NCBI RefSeq assembly: GCF_019112545.1
Contig: NW_025064885.1
Location: 1,277,180-1,341,179 of the forward strand
Reading direction: 5' to 3'
DNA length: 64,000 bases
From: Guyanagaster necrorhizus
Lineage: Eukaryota > Basidiomycota > Agaricomycetes > Agaricales > Physalacriaceae
Numbering within the stretch: position 1 is the stretch's first letter; every line of letters starts with the position of its first letter. Under the pieces are notes generated by a model, which had not been told where the DNA came from, did not search any database, and worked only from the letters and a program-made list of their open reading frames with translations. Positions 11,968 to 21,707 of this stretch are shown here, piece after piece. The position numbers were made by a program, and so were the translations under genes.

Positions 11968-12315
11968 TATCTAGTAGTTAAACGTCAAATATTTCCGCCG
12001 ACCTTCGCCCGGAGGACGGCAACGCGAAATCTGATTGAGATTCCTTCTTTTCTACTTAGCACCTTCTGCAAATATTCCAAGACAGGATTTTCTGGCATTC
12101 TCTAGTGAACTTTCCCTTCTTTTGTCCAGGTTGGTGTTACGGACAATACATGTCCTCAGTATGAGCAGATCGCGTTACGAGTTTGACGCGTTATATGTAC
12201 CTATTTGTGGCACCACTCATTTAAAAGCCATTTCGCGTCTGCCTTTCTCTTCTAATCACCATCATTTCTTATTTTTTTCCCGCGTCTCCTTGTCGTTAGT
12301 AACATTCTAACGCTA
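11968..12315. other. Intergenic, 348 bp
   Basis: No gene seen. It contains pyrimidine-rich stretches near 12260-12295, typical of a fungal 5' flank, just before the relic gene. Confidence 0.5.
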
Positions 12316-14147
12316 ATGAGTTCTAAAAAGAATCAGAGCAGGCCTCTGAGGACCAGTGTATGTCGCGTCGCGTCTCAATTTGTTCTGTCCCCAAGTTTTT
12401 CCCCATCAAGGCTGTGGCCATTAAGCCCGAGCCTCAAGAGGTCACAATGTCTAACCCTTTGATATCCTTTATCAACATCTATCCTTCTTCCATAGCATCA
12501 AATGGCGTCAAGCCAGAGCCAGGTACTGCCGACGACGTCGCGCCGATTGTATGTGGTCTTTTTTGGCTTGCCGTGTTGCGTAGCGCTGACGCGACGCGTA
12601 CGCACAAAGTTCCTCGAACGCGGTTTCCCTGTTCCTTTTTACGTCCAAGAAAGCGTGTCTTCAAGCACTGGCACGGTCAAGGCCGAGTTAGACACGCGTC
12701 AAGACGCTCCATTTGGCTTTTCCTCGCCGATGGGAGCTCAGAGGCCGGCGATACTGTATCCTGTTTACAACTCAGCGAGTGACATCCGCTATAGCTCGGA
12801 AGACACGCTCTGGGAAGGCTTGGGAATGGTGAAACTTTCTCCGTATCCATTCAGACGTACGTGAACGGCATCAGTGGTGTGACCGCTACAGACCGAGAAG
12901 CTCTACGCTCCAAATGGGAGTCAACGGATCGAAAGTTAGATCAAGATGATCAATTCCAGCTCAATGATGACGATCCTTATGCTGCCATCCTAGGTGGTGG
13001 CCTGTGTAGCATGAAAGAGACAGCACTAAAAGTTGATGCCTGTGGCGAAGCCATAGGAATCACACCAAGGCTCGTAAAGGTCAGGCATATCACTGCTGCT
13101 TGAAGGTTCATTCTAACAGATGATGACAATAGGATTTCGCCAAAGTGATTGAGGACAACGTTGAAAACCTCAAGGACAAGTTCCGTGAAGGCTTAGAAGA
13201 TAAATGTCGAGTCGGAGCTGCCCAGGCATCGGCAGGCTGTCGTTACTTCGGATGAATTTGCAGCTTCAATGCATTGGGGTCCCTACCGTGCAAGTGACCC
13301 ATATAGTTATTTAAGTCCCCTCGAGACAGCTCATTATCATAATTTATAATTCTTTGTCCCCATGGCTCCTTCCGTCGTGACTTGAATGTCGAATTTCTCG
13401 CTCCCTTTACGAAAAATATCGCAACTTCGTGGGGCAAGCTTTTCGAGACAGATCTGTTCCAGTCCTTTGAGAAGGTAACTCTACAGACAATACAGAGGCT
13501 CCTCGCAGACGTGGAGAAGTCTGCTGCCCCTGGTCTTAAGGATAGAACAAAGATGCAAAGAGAACTGCTTAGAGGAAGCCGAGGTTGCGCTGAAGAAGAG
13601 CATGGATGTGGTGTCGGAATCAATGGCGAATGAACAGGAGATCTCGAGGTGTCTCGCGCCGCATGTACAGGAGGAGTTAACTCCTGGATATGACCGGGCG
13701 ATGGAAGAGCGAGGGACGGGAAGTGTGGCTAGACAAAAGGTACAGATACAGTCTTTGGTAGGTCTTCATACATGCTGACCTGCTCTATGCATTAGGCTTC
13801 TTTCCACAACTTCATTTCCGAAGCCAAGGAAGACCTGTTCGAAGATGGCGCGGATGTGATCATGGAAAGACTGGCAAATGCTGTATCCGCTATCGGCGAT
13901 GGCCTTGCATTATCTCTGGACGAGCTCCCGCAGAAGATTTGAGGTCAATCTTGCTGTCCTGTGGGAAGGTGCAGGAGATGATCGTCAACAAGTGCATGCG
14001 CGTCGAGCGATTCCCGCTGAGGTGGAGGAAGTTCTTGGACAGGTTGAGCAGTGGAAAGATGCAGAGAAACTGAAGAAGGAGCGGGACCAGGAAGATTTGC
14101 TTGTGCGGGAGTTATTGGTGGATGAAAATGTTGAGATGAATGATTGA
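12316..14147 (+). pseudogene. SLIP-GC-like dynamin-family GTPase relic, G domain lost
   Basis: The N-terminal part (MSSKKNQSRPLRTS, then VAIKPEPQE, NGVKPEPGT, SSEDTLWEGLGM) and the C-terminal part match the ends I know from large fungal nuclear GTPases of the SLIP-GC type. C-terminal blocks: NGISGVTATDREALRSKWES, SDEFAASMHWGPYRA, FTKNIATSWGKLFETDLF, ISRCLAPHVQEEL, YDRAMEERGTGSVARQK, KIEVNLAVLWEG. The P-loop, switch and G4 motifs that should lie between the two parts are absent: only about 60 bp separate the DTLWEGLGM block from the NGISGV block. The C-terminal part is also broken: a +1 shift near 13230-13236 (TGA at 13253), an in-frame TAA at 13340 with no usable AG after it, a shift near 13556-13566, and a shift at about 13940 that makes a TGA. 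Family assignment is from memory of the family; the breaks are seen directly. Confidence 0.7.
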
Positions 14148-14360
14148 AGTTGAAAAGCCTGCCGATTCTTTCATGGGTATCATTATATGTTTCGCTTTCT
14201 GGTTACTCTATCGCCTTGGATACTGTGTCTTGGATAGTTTACCTTAGATCCGACGTATGTACTATGTTGAATCGTACCACCTCCGACGCGATGTCCGCAG
14301 TAACAAGACCAAACACAATATCCGCGTGTTTCGGGCCGTTCCGCTCTTTTCGTCTTTACG

Positions 14361-15486
14361 ATGATCCTTAGACAGCTTCCCCGCCTGTGTCGCTCGCTTT
14401 CGACTGACGTACACCACCTTCCTTCACCCTCTACTTCTATTATTCCTCTTGTGACCCGTGAAGTCGAACCCCAACCTATTCCGAATGGAGCCCGTTCAAT
14501 ATCGCTAGCGCATCCGAAGGATCCAGCGGCTCAGCTATCACACTCGTTATCGGATTCCATGTCTTCGCCGAAGTCTCAGCCGTCGCCGCCGCCACCACCG
14601 ACGACGACAACACCGACCATGGATTCGGCTCTTTCGCAAGTCGAATCACCGAGTGTGCCATCTAAAGAGGGTCCGGTATACTCCCAACCACCATTCCATA
14701 CACATGCTTTCTTCACGGTCCTAGAGAAGACGTTTCCGACGCCTACAGCACGGGGTCTCATGCGTGCTACTCGCGCCTTGCTTGTTGATCGCGTAGGCCG
14801 TGTTAGAAGGGAGGGCTTGACTGCTAAAGACTTGGACAATGTATGTTCCCGTTCGCGATGCCTTCCTTTTCTTAATGTCGATGATAGCAAGCGTACCTTT
14901 TTCGTGCCGCTCTCTCCGAGCTCCGGTCGGAGATCACAGTGACAACTAAGAATGACATAGCTGCAATGAAGTCATCCGGTACAGTGCTGAGAAGGGAGGT
15001 AGACAAATTAGACGTCAAGATGAAGGAAGATCTGGGGTTCCTCAAACATGAGTCTGTCGTCTCGCTCTTTGCTGCCGGAGGATGTTAATACCGGTTCAGG
15101 ATCCAGATGGAATTGGATAGTCGGAAGAACGAAGTGAAGGAGCAATTCAAGCGGCAAGACATTTCTGTCGAAGTGAGATTTTGTTTTTTCCGTTTGTCAC
15201 AAAGACTGAACTATGGCTGTAGGAGATGCTGAACAAGTTTATTGTCGAAATCAGTACCCTTCGGACAGTAGTGGAAGAGGTTAAATGGGATAACACACGG
15301 CGCGCCGTACTAACGCTGTTCGGATTCGTCGCAGTCATACTAACATTTATGGAACTCCGACCCAAGCCACCTCCAACGTCGTCTGCTCTACCACCAAGAC
15401 AGCACGTCCATACACCCTCTCCACAGTCTCCTAATCCTGTGCATGAAACGGGCGATGGGCTAGAGAAGATTGACTGGGTCACATAG
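14361..15486 (+). CDS. FMP32: DUF1640 mitochondrial coiled-coil protein (MCUR1/Fmp32-like)
   Basis: Inner-membrane coiled-coil protein of the CCDC90/MCUR1 family, which in other organisms affects calcium uniporter scaffolding or cytochrome oxidase assembly. Four exons. The N-terminus [19 protein letters not shown] looks like a mitochondrial presequence, followed by a Pro/Ser/Thr-rich linker. The family domain starts with [32 protein letters not shown] and continues [18 protein letters not shown] long coiled coil follows ([49 protein letters not shown]). One membrane segment near the end, [18 protein letters not shown], precedes a Pro-rich tail. The short intron after LKHE uses a GTCTGT donor. 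Confidence 0.85.
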
Positions 15487-15596
15487 AAGATCTATACCTT
15501 GGACAAGAAGTATGTAATGTAGAAGCATATAATCTACACTGTATCATCCCCCTCACACCTTATAGCTGTTAAACACTTATTGTAATGTAACAAGTC

Positions 15597-16190
15597 TCAT
15601 TTAACCTCAAGTTTTTTGAGTTTCGAAGCAAGGGCATCCGTAGATGTAGATGTAGATGTAGTCGTCGCTGTCGACGGTGCTGGTTCGGGTGTCAAAACTG
15701 CAGTAGAGTCTGAAGAGGATGAGGTCGCCGCTGTAGTCATGGTCTCCTTCACTGGCGTCTCTCCTTCATCGTCATCCTCCCAGCTATCCTTGATGATCTC
15801 ATTCTTCTTCTCTTCCCGCTTTTCCTTCCGCTTCGCGTTCTTCTTCGCACTCTTACTCAATGATTTCTCCCCTGCACCAGAACTCGAAGTTGAAGGTGGT
15901 GGTGCCCACCCGACGATATGCCCCTTCGGCAGCACATTGGCATCCATCTGAGCCTGCTTAGTGCCCCTGAACCGGCGCACGTCTTCCTGAGGAGTGAACC
16001 CAGGACGAATTTTTATCTGCTTACGGATCCTGGAAGGTAGTCAGTCTTTCAGTGCTGATGGTAGTTCGATGTGGCGCACGACGTACGTTCCATCTGGCCG
16101 TCGTGATTCTGGAATGACGCGCTCGAGAGTTTGGGGGTCAATAGCAATGCCTGCAGCTGTCTGATCTGGGTTCAACGGTGGGCGCGACAT
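15597..16190 (-). CDS. PYM1: PYM, exon-junction-complex disassembly factor
   Basis: Cytoplasmic ribosome-associated protein that strips the exon junction complex by binding Mago-Y14. Two exons; start MSRPPLNPDQTAAG at 16190. The conserved N-terminal Mago-binding block is clear: GIAIDPQTLERVIPESRRPDG, then IRKQIKIRPGFTPQEDVRRF after a short intron, and PKGHIVGWAPP. The middle is a Lys/Arg/Glu-rich helix (SKSAKKNAKRKEKREEKKNE) and the tail is Ser/Thr-rich. The run of Thr-Ser pairs at the tail is coded by an imperfect 6-bp repeat near 15643-15662. It ends KKLEVK. The start codon is 95 bp from that of CSN3 on the other strand. PYM fits the intron-rich genes of this genome. Confidence 0.9.
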
Positions 16191-16285
16191 CGAGGTTAGG
16201 TGGCAAGGAAGCGGTGCCGCGTGTTTGTAGGGTTAGGGGCAGCCCTTCTTTCCTTCCTTCATTTTCATTGCCCTCGTTACGCAAA

Positions 16286-17837
16286 ATGGCTCCCTCGACG
16301 GAGATTGCTTCGATGGACAACATCTTGCACCATATTACGACCTCGAATAATGTTGTTGCTCTCAATGTGACGATAAAGAATTGCCTCCCGAAGGATGCCC
16401 GGGATCTGATACTGTCGGGATCGCTGAGCTCAGGTCAGGACCCGTTGAATGTGCTGGATGCGAGAGAAAACAGCCTTGGAATTCTCTATATTCTGTACGT
16501 TACTCTGATATGCTTGGGAATACGATGATGCTGAACTGCGTCTCAGAGCTGCACGACTGCAGACAATGACTACACCGCCAACCTGGGATTTCATTGACCA
16601 TTTCTGTCAAGTCTTCAATCCAGAACAGGTGCGACATGCACCAGAGAGAGGTAGGTTTCTCCATTTTCTGCTTTTCTGTTGCTTACATATGGTTCAGTCG
16701 TGATATTACTTGCCGGTATTCTGAGACTGGCGAGCCATTATCAGAATATGCGACTATCATTGCCTTCTCTTCGCGCCCTAGCTATGCGCTATCCAACATC
16801 ACCTACCCATTTGACGACCATACACACCCGTTTCCTTCTCGTCTGTGCACAGACCCATTCCTTCACCCATGCTCTTCCGCTTCTCCTCAATCATCAGATC
16901 ACCGATATCGCGACCAGTCTGACCCCCGATATTGGTTACCTCGACAATCTCATATACCATTATCTGGGTGGTATCTGCCTCGCTGCACTGGGTCGCTGGG
17001 CGGAATCAGAGGATTACTTTGAGGTGTGCATAACTGCTCCCGGGGTAGCAAGCGCGCTGCAGGTAGAGGCGTTGAAGAAGTTGAAGCTTGTCCAGCTGAT
17101 CCGACAAGGCAGCACGTCATCACTGCCAAAGTATACGAACAATGCGATACTGCGAGCATTTAAAAACAGTCCGTATCATGCATTTGTAGAGGCGTACCCA
17201 AGTAATGTGGACAAAATGCTGTCGGTAATTGAAAAAGACCGGACGCTTTTCCAGACGGAGAAGAATGCAGGCCTCTTGAGCCGTGCATGGGCTAGGGCGC
17301 CGAGATGGTCATTAAAGAAGCTTACACGCACGTATGTCACGCTGAGCTTGGGAGAGATTGGGAGACAGGTGGGAATCAAGAACGAGGAAGAAGTCCGAGA
17401 TTTGGTGCTTAGCATGGTAAAATTTCTGCTTTACTGCGGCTTGTTGTTGTTGACTGGGATGCATGCAGATTGAGGAAGGCGATGTATATGCTACACTGTC
17501 GGACACGACGGTGACATTCTCGGACCCGCCGCAATCGTTCACCAAGGAACAAGTTGACAGGGTTCTTTTACGGGCACAACAGGAGTGTCGAGAACTCGGT
17601 ATCCTCGACCTAGAGACTGGCAAAAGCAAAGACTTCTTGTCAAAGGTGCGTTCCACGATCTGTTGACCACTTTCTCTGCTCCTCGGAACCGGAATTATTG
17701 TTGTTTTTTTTTTTCGTCTCCAGGCAATGAAATCGCAAGACTCTTCCTGGTCTCCATCGATGGCTATGGGGGGAGAAGAAGAAGTATTCGTGGGCCATGG
17801 TGGTGCCTCTTGGGCCGAGGAGATAGGGTTTTCCTGA
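16286..17837 (+). CDS. CSN3: COP9 signalosome subunit 3
   Basis: Subunit of the CSN deneddylase that removes Nedd8 from cullins in the nucleus. Five exons; start MAPSTEIASMDNILHHI. The N-terminal helical repeats run through TWDFIDHFCQVFNPEQVRHAPER and LLAGILRLASHYQNM. The TPR-like middle is IYHYLGGICLAALGRWAESEDYFEV. The PCI domain covers YHAFVEAYPSNVDKMLSVIEKD to LTRTYVTLSLGEIGRQVGI and ends MIEEGDVYATLSDTTVTFSDPP across an intron. The Gly/Glu-rich tail ends WAEEIGFS at 17837. Splice phases hold throughout. Confidence 0.9.
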
Positions 17838-18477
17838 GCTATGTAGACTTGTTTTCGCCGTTCCGTTTGCATTTGCATCCCCTCGCACTCGCATTATTTT
17901 GCCTCACGCTCTGTTATTTATTGGCGTAAAAGAAATCCAATCACCGTCAGATTCAAATGCATTGGCTGGTTCCAGTTAGTTGACCGAAGTTGCGGAAGTT
18001 GCGACCAAAAAGTTGGCACGTGTCGACCTGAAACGAATGTTTTCGGAATCCCTTGACATTGTTCATTCAACGTCCAAGTACACAGTGAAAGGCCCCTGAA
18101 AAAAAGGGACCTCGACGTACCTCCCCGCTGGACAGACTGTTCATATGTAACCTGAAATGGATTGTACCTCTATCTGGGTGTTCTTTGACGAGATGTATAC
18201 TGTATCATTTTTCTCGCTGTTCTCGCTGGACTGGGCGGGTCCGATATCTTGTGACTGCTATTGGACAGTTGGAAGGGAATAATATCTGGTTCTCTTCGAT
18301 CTTAACCTCGCATCAATATTAGTGGATACAATTTAGCACGGGCTGGGCCTTATAGGGCCTTATCTGTCAGTTTGACCTCCTACCCTTTCAATTCGGAATG
18401 ATCCTTTCTCCTAAATACTCGCCATCACCTCCTCTAAAGCCCGAATTAGTTGGCTCCTACCATCATCACCCGCCAAT
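17838..18477. other. Intergenic, 640 bp, promoter of the ABC transporter
   Basis: No coding frame of note. It contains a CACGTG at 18017-18022, a doubled TTCTCGCTG near 18210-18228, and a tandem ten-base repeat GGGCCTTATA/GGGCCTTATC at 18345-18364, about 115 bp before the ABC transporter start. Confidence 0.5.
18345..18364. repeat. Two-copy tandem decamer upstream of ABC transporter
   Basis: GGGCCTTATA is followed directly by GGGCCTTATC. Its place about 115 bp upstream of the start codon suggests a promoter element, but this is only inference. Confidence 0.45.
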
Positions 18478-21245
18478 ATGGACTTGGATCTCCCCGTGCT
18501 CAATGCCTCGGGCTCTGTCCTCTTCTTCAATCGTCTATCCTACAAGGCTGCCAATGGGAATGTTCTAGTCGACGCTGTCTCCGTGCATATCAACGCGGGC
18601 CAGATGCTGGCAGTTATGGTGCGTGCAATGTGCTCAGATAATGGATAATTGCCGCCTTACCTCGCTCTACAGGGTCCTTCAGGCGCCGGTATACTACATT
18701 CCCACTTGCCCACTCCATTCTAATGCTACATCCTGTAGGGAAGAGCACCCTCTTGGACCTCATGTCGTTTCGGAAGATGCCAATGGACGGCGCGACGGTT
18801 CGCTTCTTTGCCATTCGTTAATATGCAGCACGTTCACCCATCTTCCAAGGTTTCACTCAACGACCAGCTATTGAATCCTAGCGCGATGTATGCCATCTCG
18901 TCCTTTGTTGAACAGGAAGATGCACTGCTAGGCGTACTCACCGTCCGCGAGACAGTGGCATATGCTCTGCGACTTCAGTAAGCCTCTTCATTCTCCCTCG
19001 CAATCTAAAGCTAAAGTTAATTACCGTGCGGCGTTTCTCCCTTCTTAGCCTACCAATGCTGTCGCGTACGACGGTAGCGAGTAGAGTCGACCGCGTCCTC
19101 GCCGCGCTCGGTTTGCAGTCTTGCGCAGATCAGATAATTGGAACGCCCATTTCGAGGGGTATATCAGGCGGTGGGTACAGTTCTTGTCAGAACGACATAC
19201 CCAATTGACTAACAGATTCCTTCTACTAGGCCAGAAACGCCGCGTCACTGCTGCCTGCGCAATGGTCACATTTCCGTGAGTATCGAGTATATTCGACGTA
19301 CTCATGCTGACCTATTTTTGTGCCTACGCATACTAGACGGATCTTGTTTCTTGATGAAGTGACCTCCGGTGTACGTTGGTTCTATTAATTCTCTCGTACA
19401 CTGATCACCATATCATTTGCTAGCTCGACAGCACCTCTGCCCGTGAGGTGATGTCGGCAATACGGCGCTTGGCTGTCGCCGAAGGCATGTTTGTAATTGC
19501 GACGATACACCAACCATCTTTGGAGACACTAGGGCAGTTCACGGATCTCCTATTGCTTGCCCAGGGAAAAATATGTTATTCTGGGAAGGTAGATGATCTA
19601 GTCATGTTCTTTGAACGGTGGGGAAGGCCTGTTCCGCCATTCGTAAGTTGCGATTTTCTCCTTCAAGCTAGCTTAACGATCATCCTGCTAGAAAACCCCT
19701 GCAGAGCACGCGATGAACTTTTTGAATGAAGATTTCCAGGCAGATCCCCAGAATGGGAGTGGGAATGCTGCGTCGTTGAGGGTATTCTACCTCTCAACCC
19801 TGAACGACTCGCACACCTCGCTCGAGAACTTGAATCTGAATCTGAAATCTATTCCCCAATTCGACCAGGATTTGGACGTTTTTGAAGAAAAATCGGGTGA
19901 AACAGATTGGGCTGGAAAGCTCTTTTGGAATACTATGGTATTGTCGGAAAGGTCAACGGTAAATTATATGAGGAATTTGCTAGCGTATGGCGTTCGTCTG
20001 GGGATGTATGTCGGTGAGCATACCCTTCTCTGAGATGAAGTTGTCCCTCATTACTTTTTTTTTTTTGTAGGTATGGGATTGATGATTGCGTGGGTGGTAT
20101 TTGTACCAAAATATGACACCGTATATTCATTGGCATGTATAGCACCATTTGGATCCGCTTGGGTCTGCGGGATTCGACTATTAACGATCGTCTATCAATA
20201 CACTTTTATAGTGTAGCGTTTCTCGCATTTGTGAGTGGCACGTGAGGGTATGAGCGGTGCATCTCTGACAACGAATGTGTCTAGATGTCGGTCGCGGGTA
20301 TCCCTTCTTGTAAGTTTGCGTCAAGTTTCACGAAAAATAGCCCCCACTCCCACCATCCACAGTTTTGGAGGAACGAGCTGTCTATTATCAAGAGACAAAA
20401 AATGGATTGTATAGCACGTTACCATTTGTGTTGTCCAACACATTAGTGAACATACCGTTCCTCTTCCTCTGCACACTACTCTTCACTGTGATATGCTACT
20501 GGGCCGTGGTTCGTGACTTGTCAAATTTTCTCGGTTCCAGCTAAGAGTTTTCCAGGGACTACATCCGGGTGCCAACGCGTTTTTCAGGTTTCTTTTTTTC
20601 CTTCTGCTTGCTATAATAGCAGCAGAGAGTCAGGTACTCGTTGTTTCTGCTATCTTACCTGTCTTTGTGGCGGCGCTAGCTATCGGTTCTTTGTAAGTTG
20701 TGATCCCTGCGTAAATGCCGAGGGCTAATGTTGAGCAGTATGAATGGCTTCTGGATGAGCGTCGGAGGATACTTGCAGGTCTTCTCGAAATTTTATATCA
20801 AAATCGCACTGAGTCGATTTCAACAGTATTAAAGCACGATCTCTCCCTCGCTTTTGGTATTACAGCTTTCACTATATGGACTACCAGCGCTATGCATTCG
20901 AATTGCTCACTAATGTACGTCTCTGCCCACATGTAACGGAACTAATCACCCATGCGTTTGATTCTCAGTCGGATCTTCGTGGCCTCACGTTTCAGTGTGA
21001 GAGGACAAGCGATGGATCATGCACTTGTGCATACCCTTCAACATCTTCATGCACGGTCTCTGGCGACGATGTCCTTGATTACCTAGATATCCGAGGAATA
21101 TCGTATGCCTCTTGGGTTGGAATTATGGTGTCTATTATTGTTTTATACCGGATTGCGTGCGTTTGTCCCCTGCTTTTATCTTGCAGCAGGCTGATGGTGG
21201 CTGCTTTTTAGGCTCTATTATGCACTCCGACTTCGTTCGCAATAA
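18478..21245 (+). CDS. ABCG-type half transporter
   Basis: Membrane ABC half-transporter of the G (White/Adp1-like) family, with the nucleotide-binding domain first. Start MDLDLPVLNASGS. Motifs, several rebuilt across introns: Walker A GPSGAGKSTLLDLM, Q-loop region SSFVEQEDALLGVLTVRETVAYALRL, signature ISGGQKRRVTAACAMV, Walker B RILFLDEVTSGLDSTS and the H-loop ATIHQPS. The membrane part has RNLLAYGVRLGMYVGMGLMIATIWIRLG, FYSVAFLAFMSVAGIPSFLEERAVYYQETKNGLYS, VLSNTLVNIPFLFLCTLLFT and the final helix up to ALRLRSQ. The frame at ATIWIRLG needs donor GTGGGT at ATTGC|GTGGGT. The join GGYF-IKARSLPRFWYY needs a GC donor at 20775. Homo- or heterodimer and substrate are unknown. Confidence 0.87.
20775..20826 (+). 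other. Probable GC-AG intron in ABC transporter
   Basis: Cutting after TACTT with donor GCAGGT and acceptor CAACAG gives GGYFIKARSLPRFWYY, the family's usual sequence. The GT donor four bases later (20779) instead leads to a TAA codon right after the join. So either a GC-AG intron is used or the gene is frameshifted here. Confidence 0.55.
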
Positions 21246-21707
21246 ATTGCGGCAATGAACATCTTAAATGACGAACTTACACTCGTACGCTTCATGTTGT
21301 CAAAATTTCGGAGGACATTTTTTCGTATATTATATTTGTGGTATTACTTACTATTGTACATACCATACTACATAGTGACTTGACAGCACCGGTGGCCTAG
21401 CGTTATCAAGTATACGTGGCGGTGGCCAGAATAACTTGAGCGAATTTGACAGTGTGGTGGCGCATTGCCTTCTGATATGTTTTCATTGCCGTTTGTTCGA
21501 TGTAGAGCTTGCTGGGCGTTGAGAAAGATGCCAGTGGTGGTTTAGTAATACAGGTGTCACGGCGTCTCGTCACGATCGTCACGGTTCCTAATCTGACACT
21601 TAGGTTCTCGACCTTTCTTAACAATTACCGCACCTGGACTACTGTCCCACTTCTTGTCTTCTGCCACGACAAAGAAATCGTCACTGGTGGCTCGGTTCGA
21701 CCCAGCA
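21246..21707. other. Intergenic, 462 bp
   Basis: No gene seen. The open frame running into the next gene has no ATG before 21708. Confidence 0.5.

Noticed and set aside
12316..13260. Reading the 12.3-13.3 kb region as a separate intact gene
   Set aside because: Its C-terminal end runs straight into family blocks of the downstream part; one broken gene explains both better.
20071..20200. Apparent frameshift in the ABC transporter before INDRLS
   Set aside because: A donor at ATTGC|GTGGGT with the TATAG acceptor restores GLMIATIWIRLG, so no frameshift is needed.
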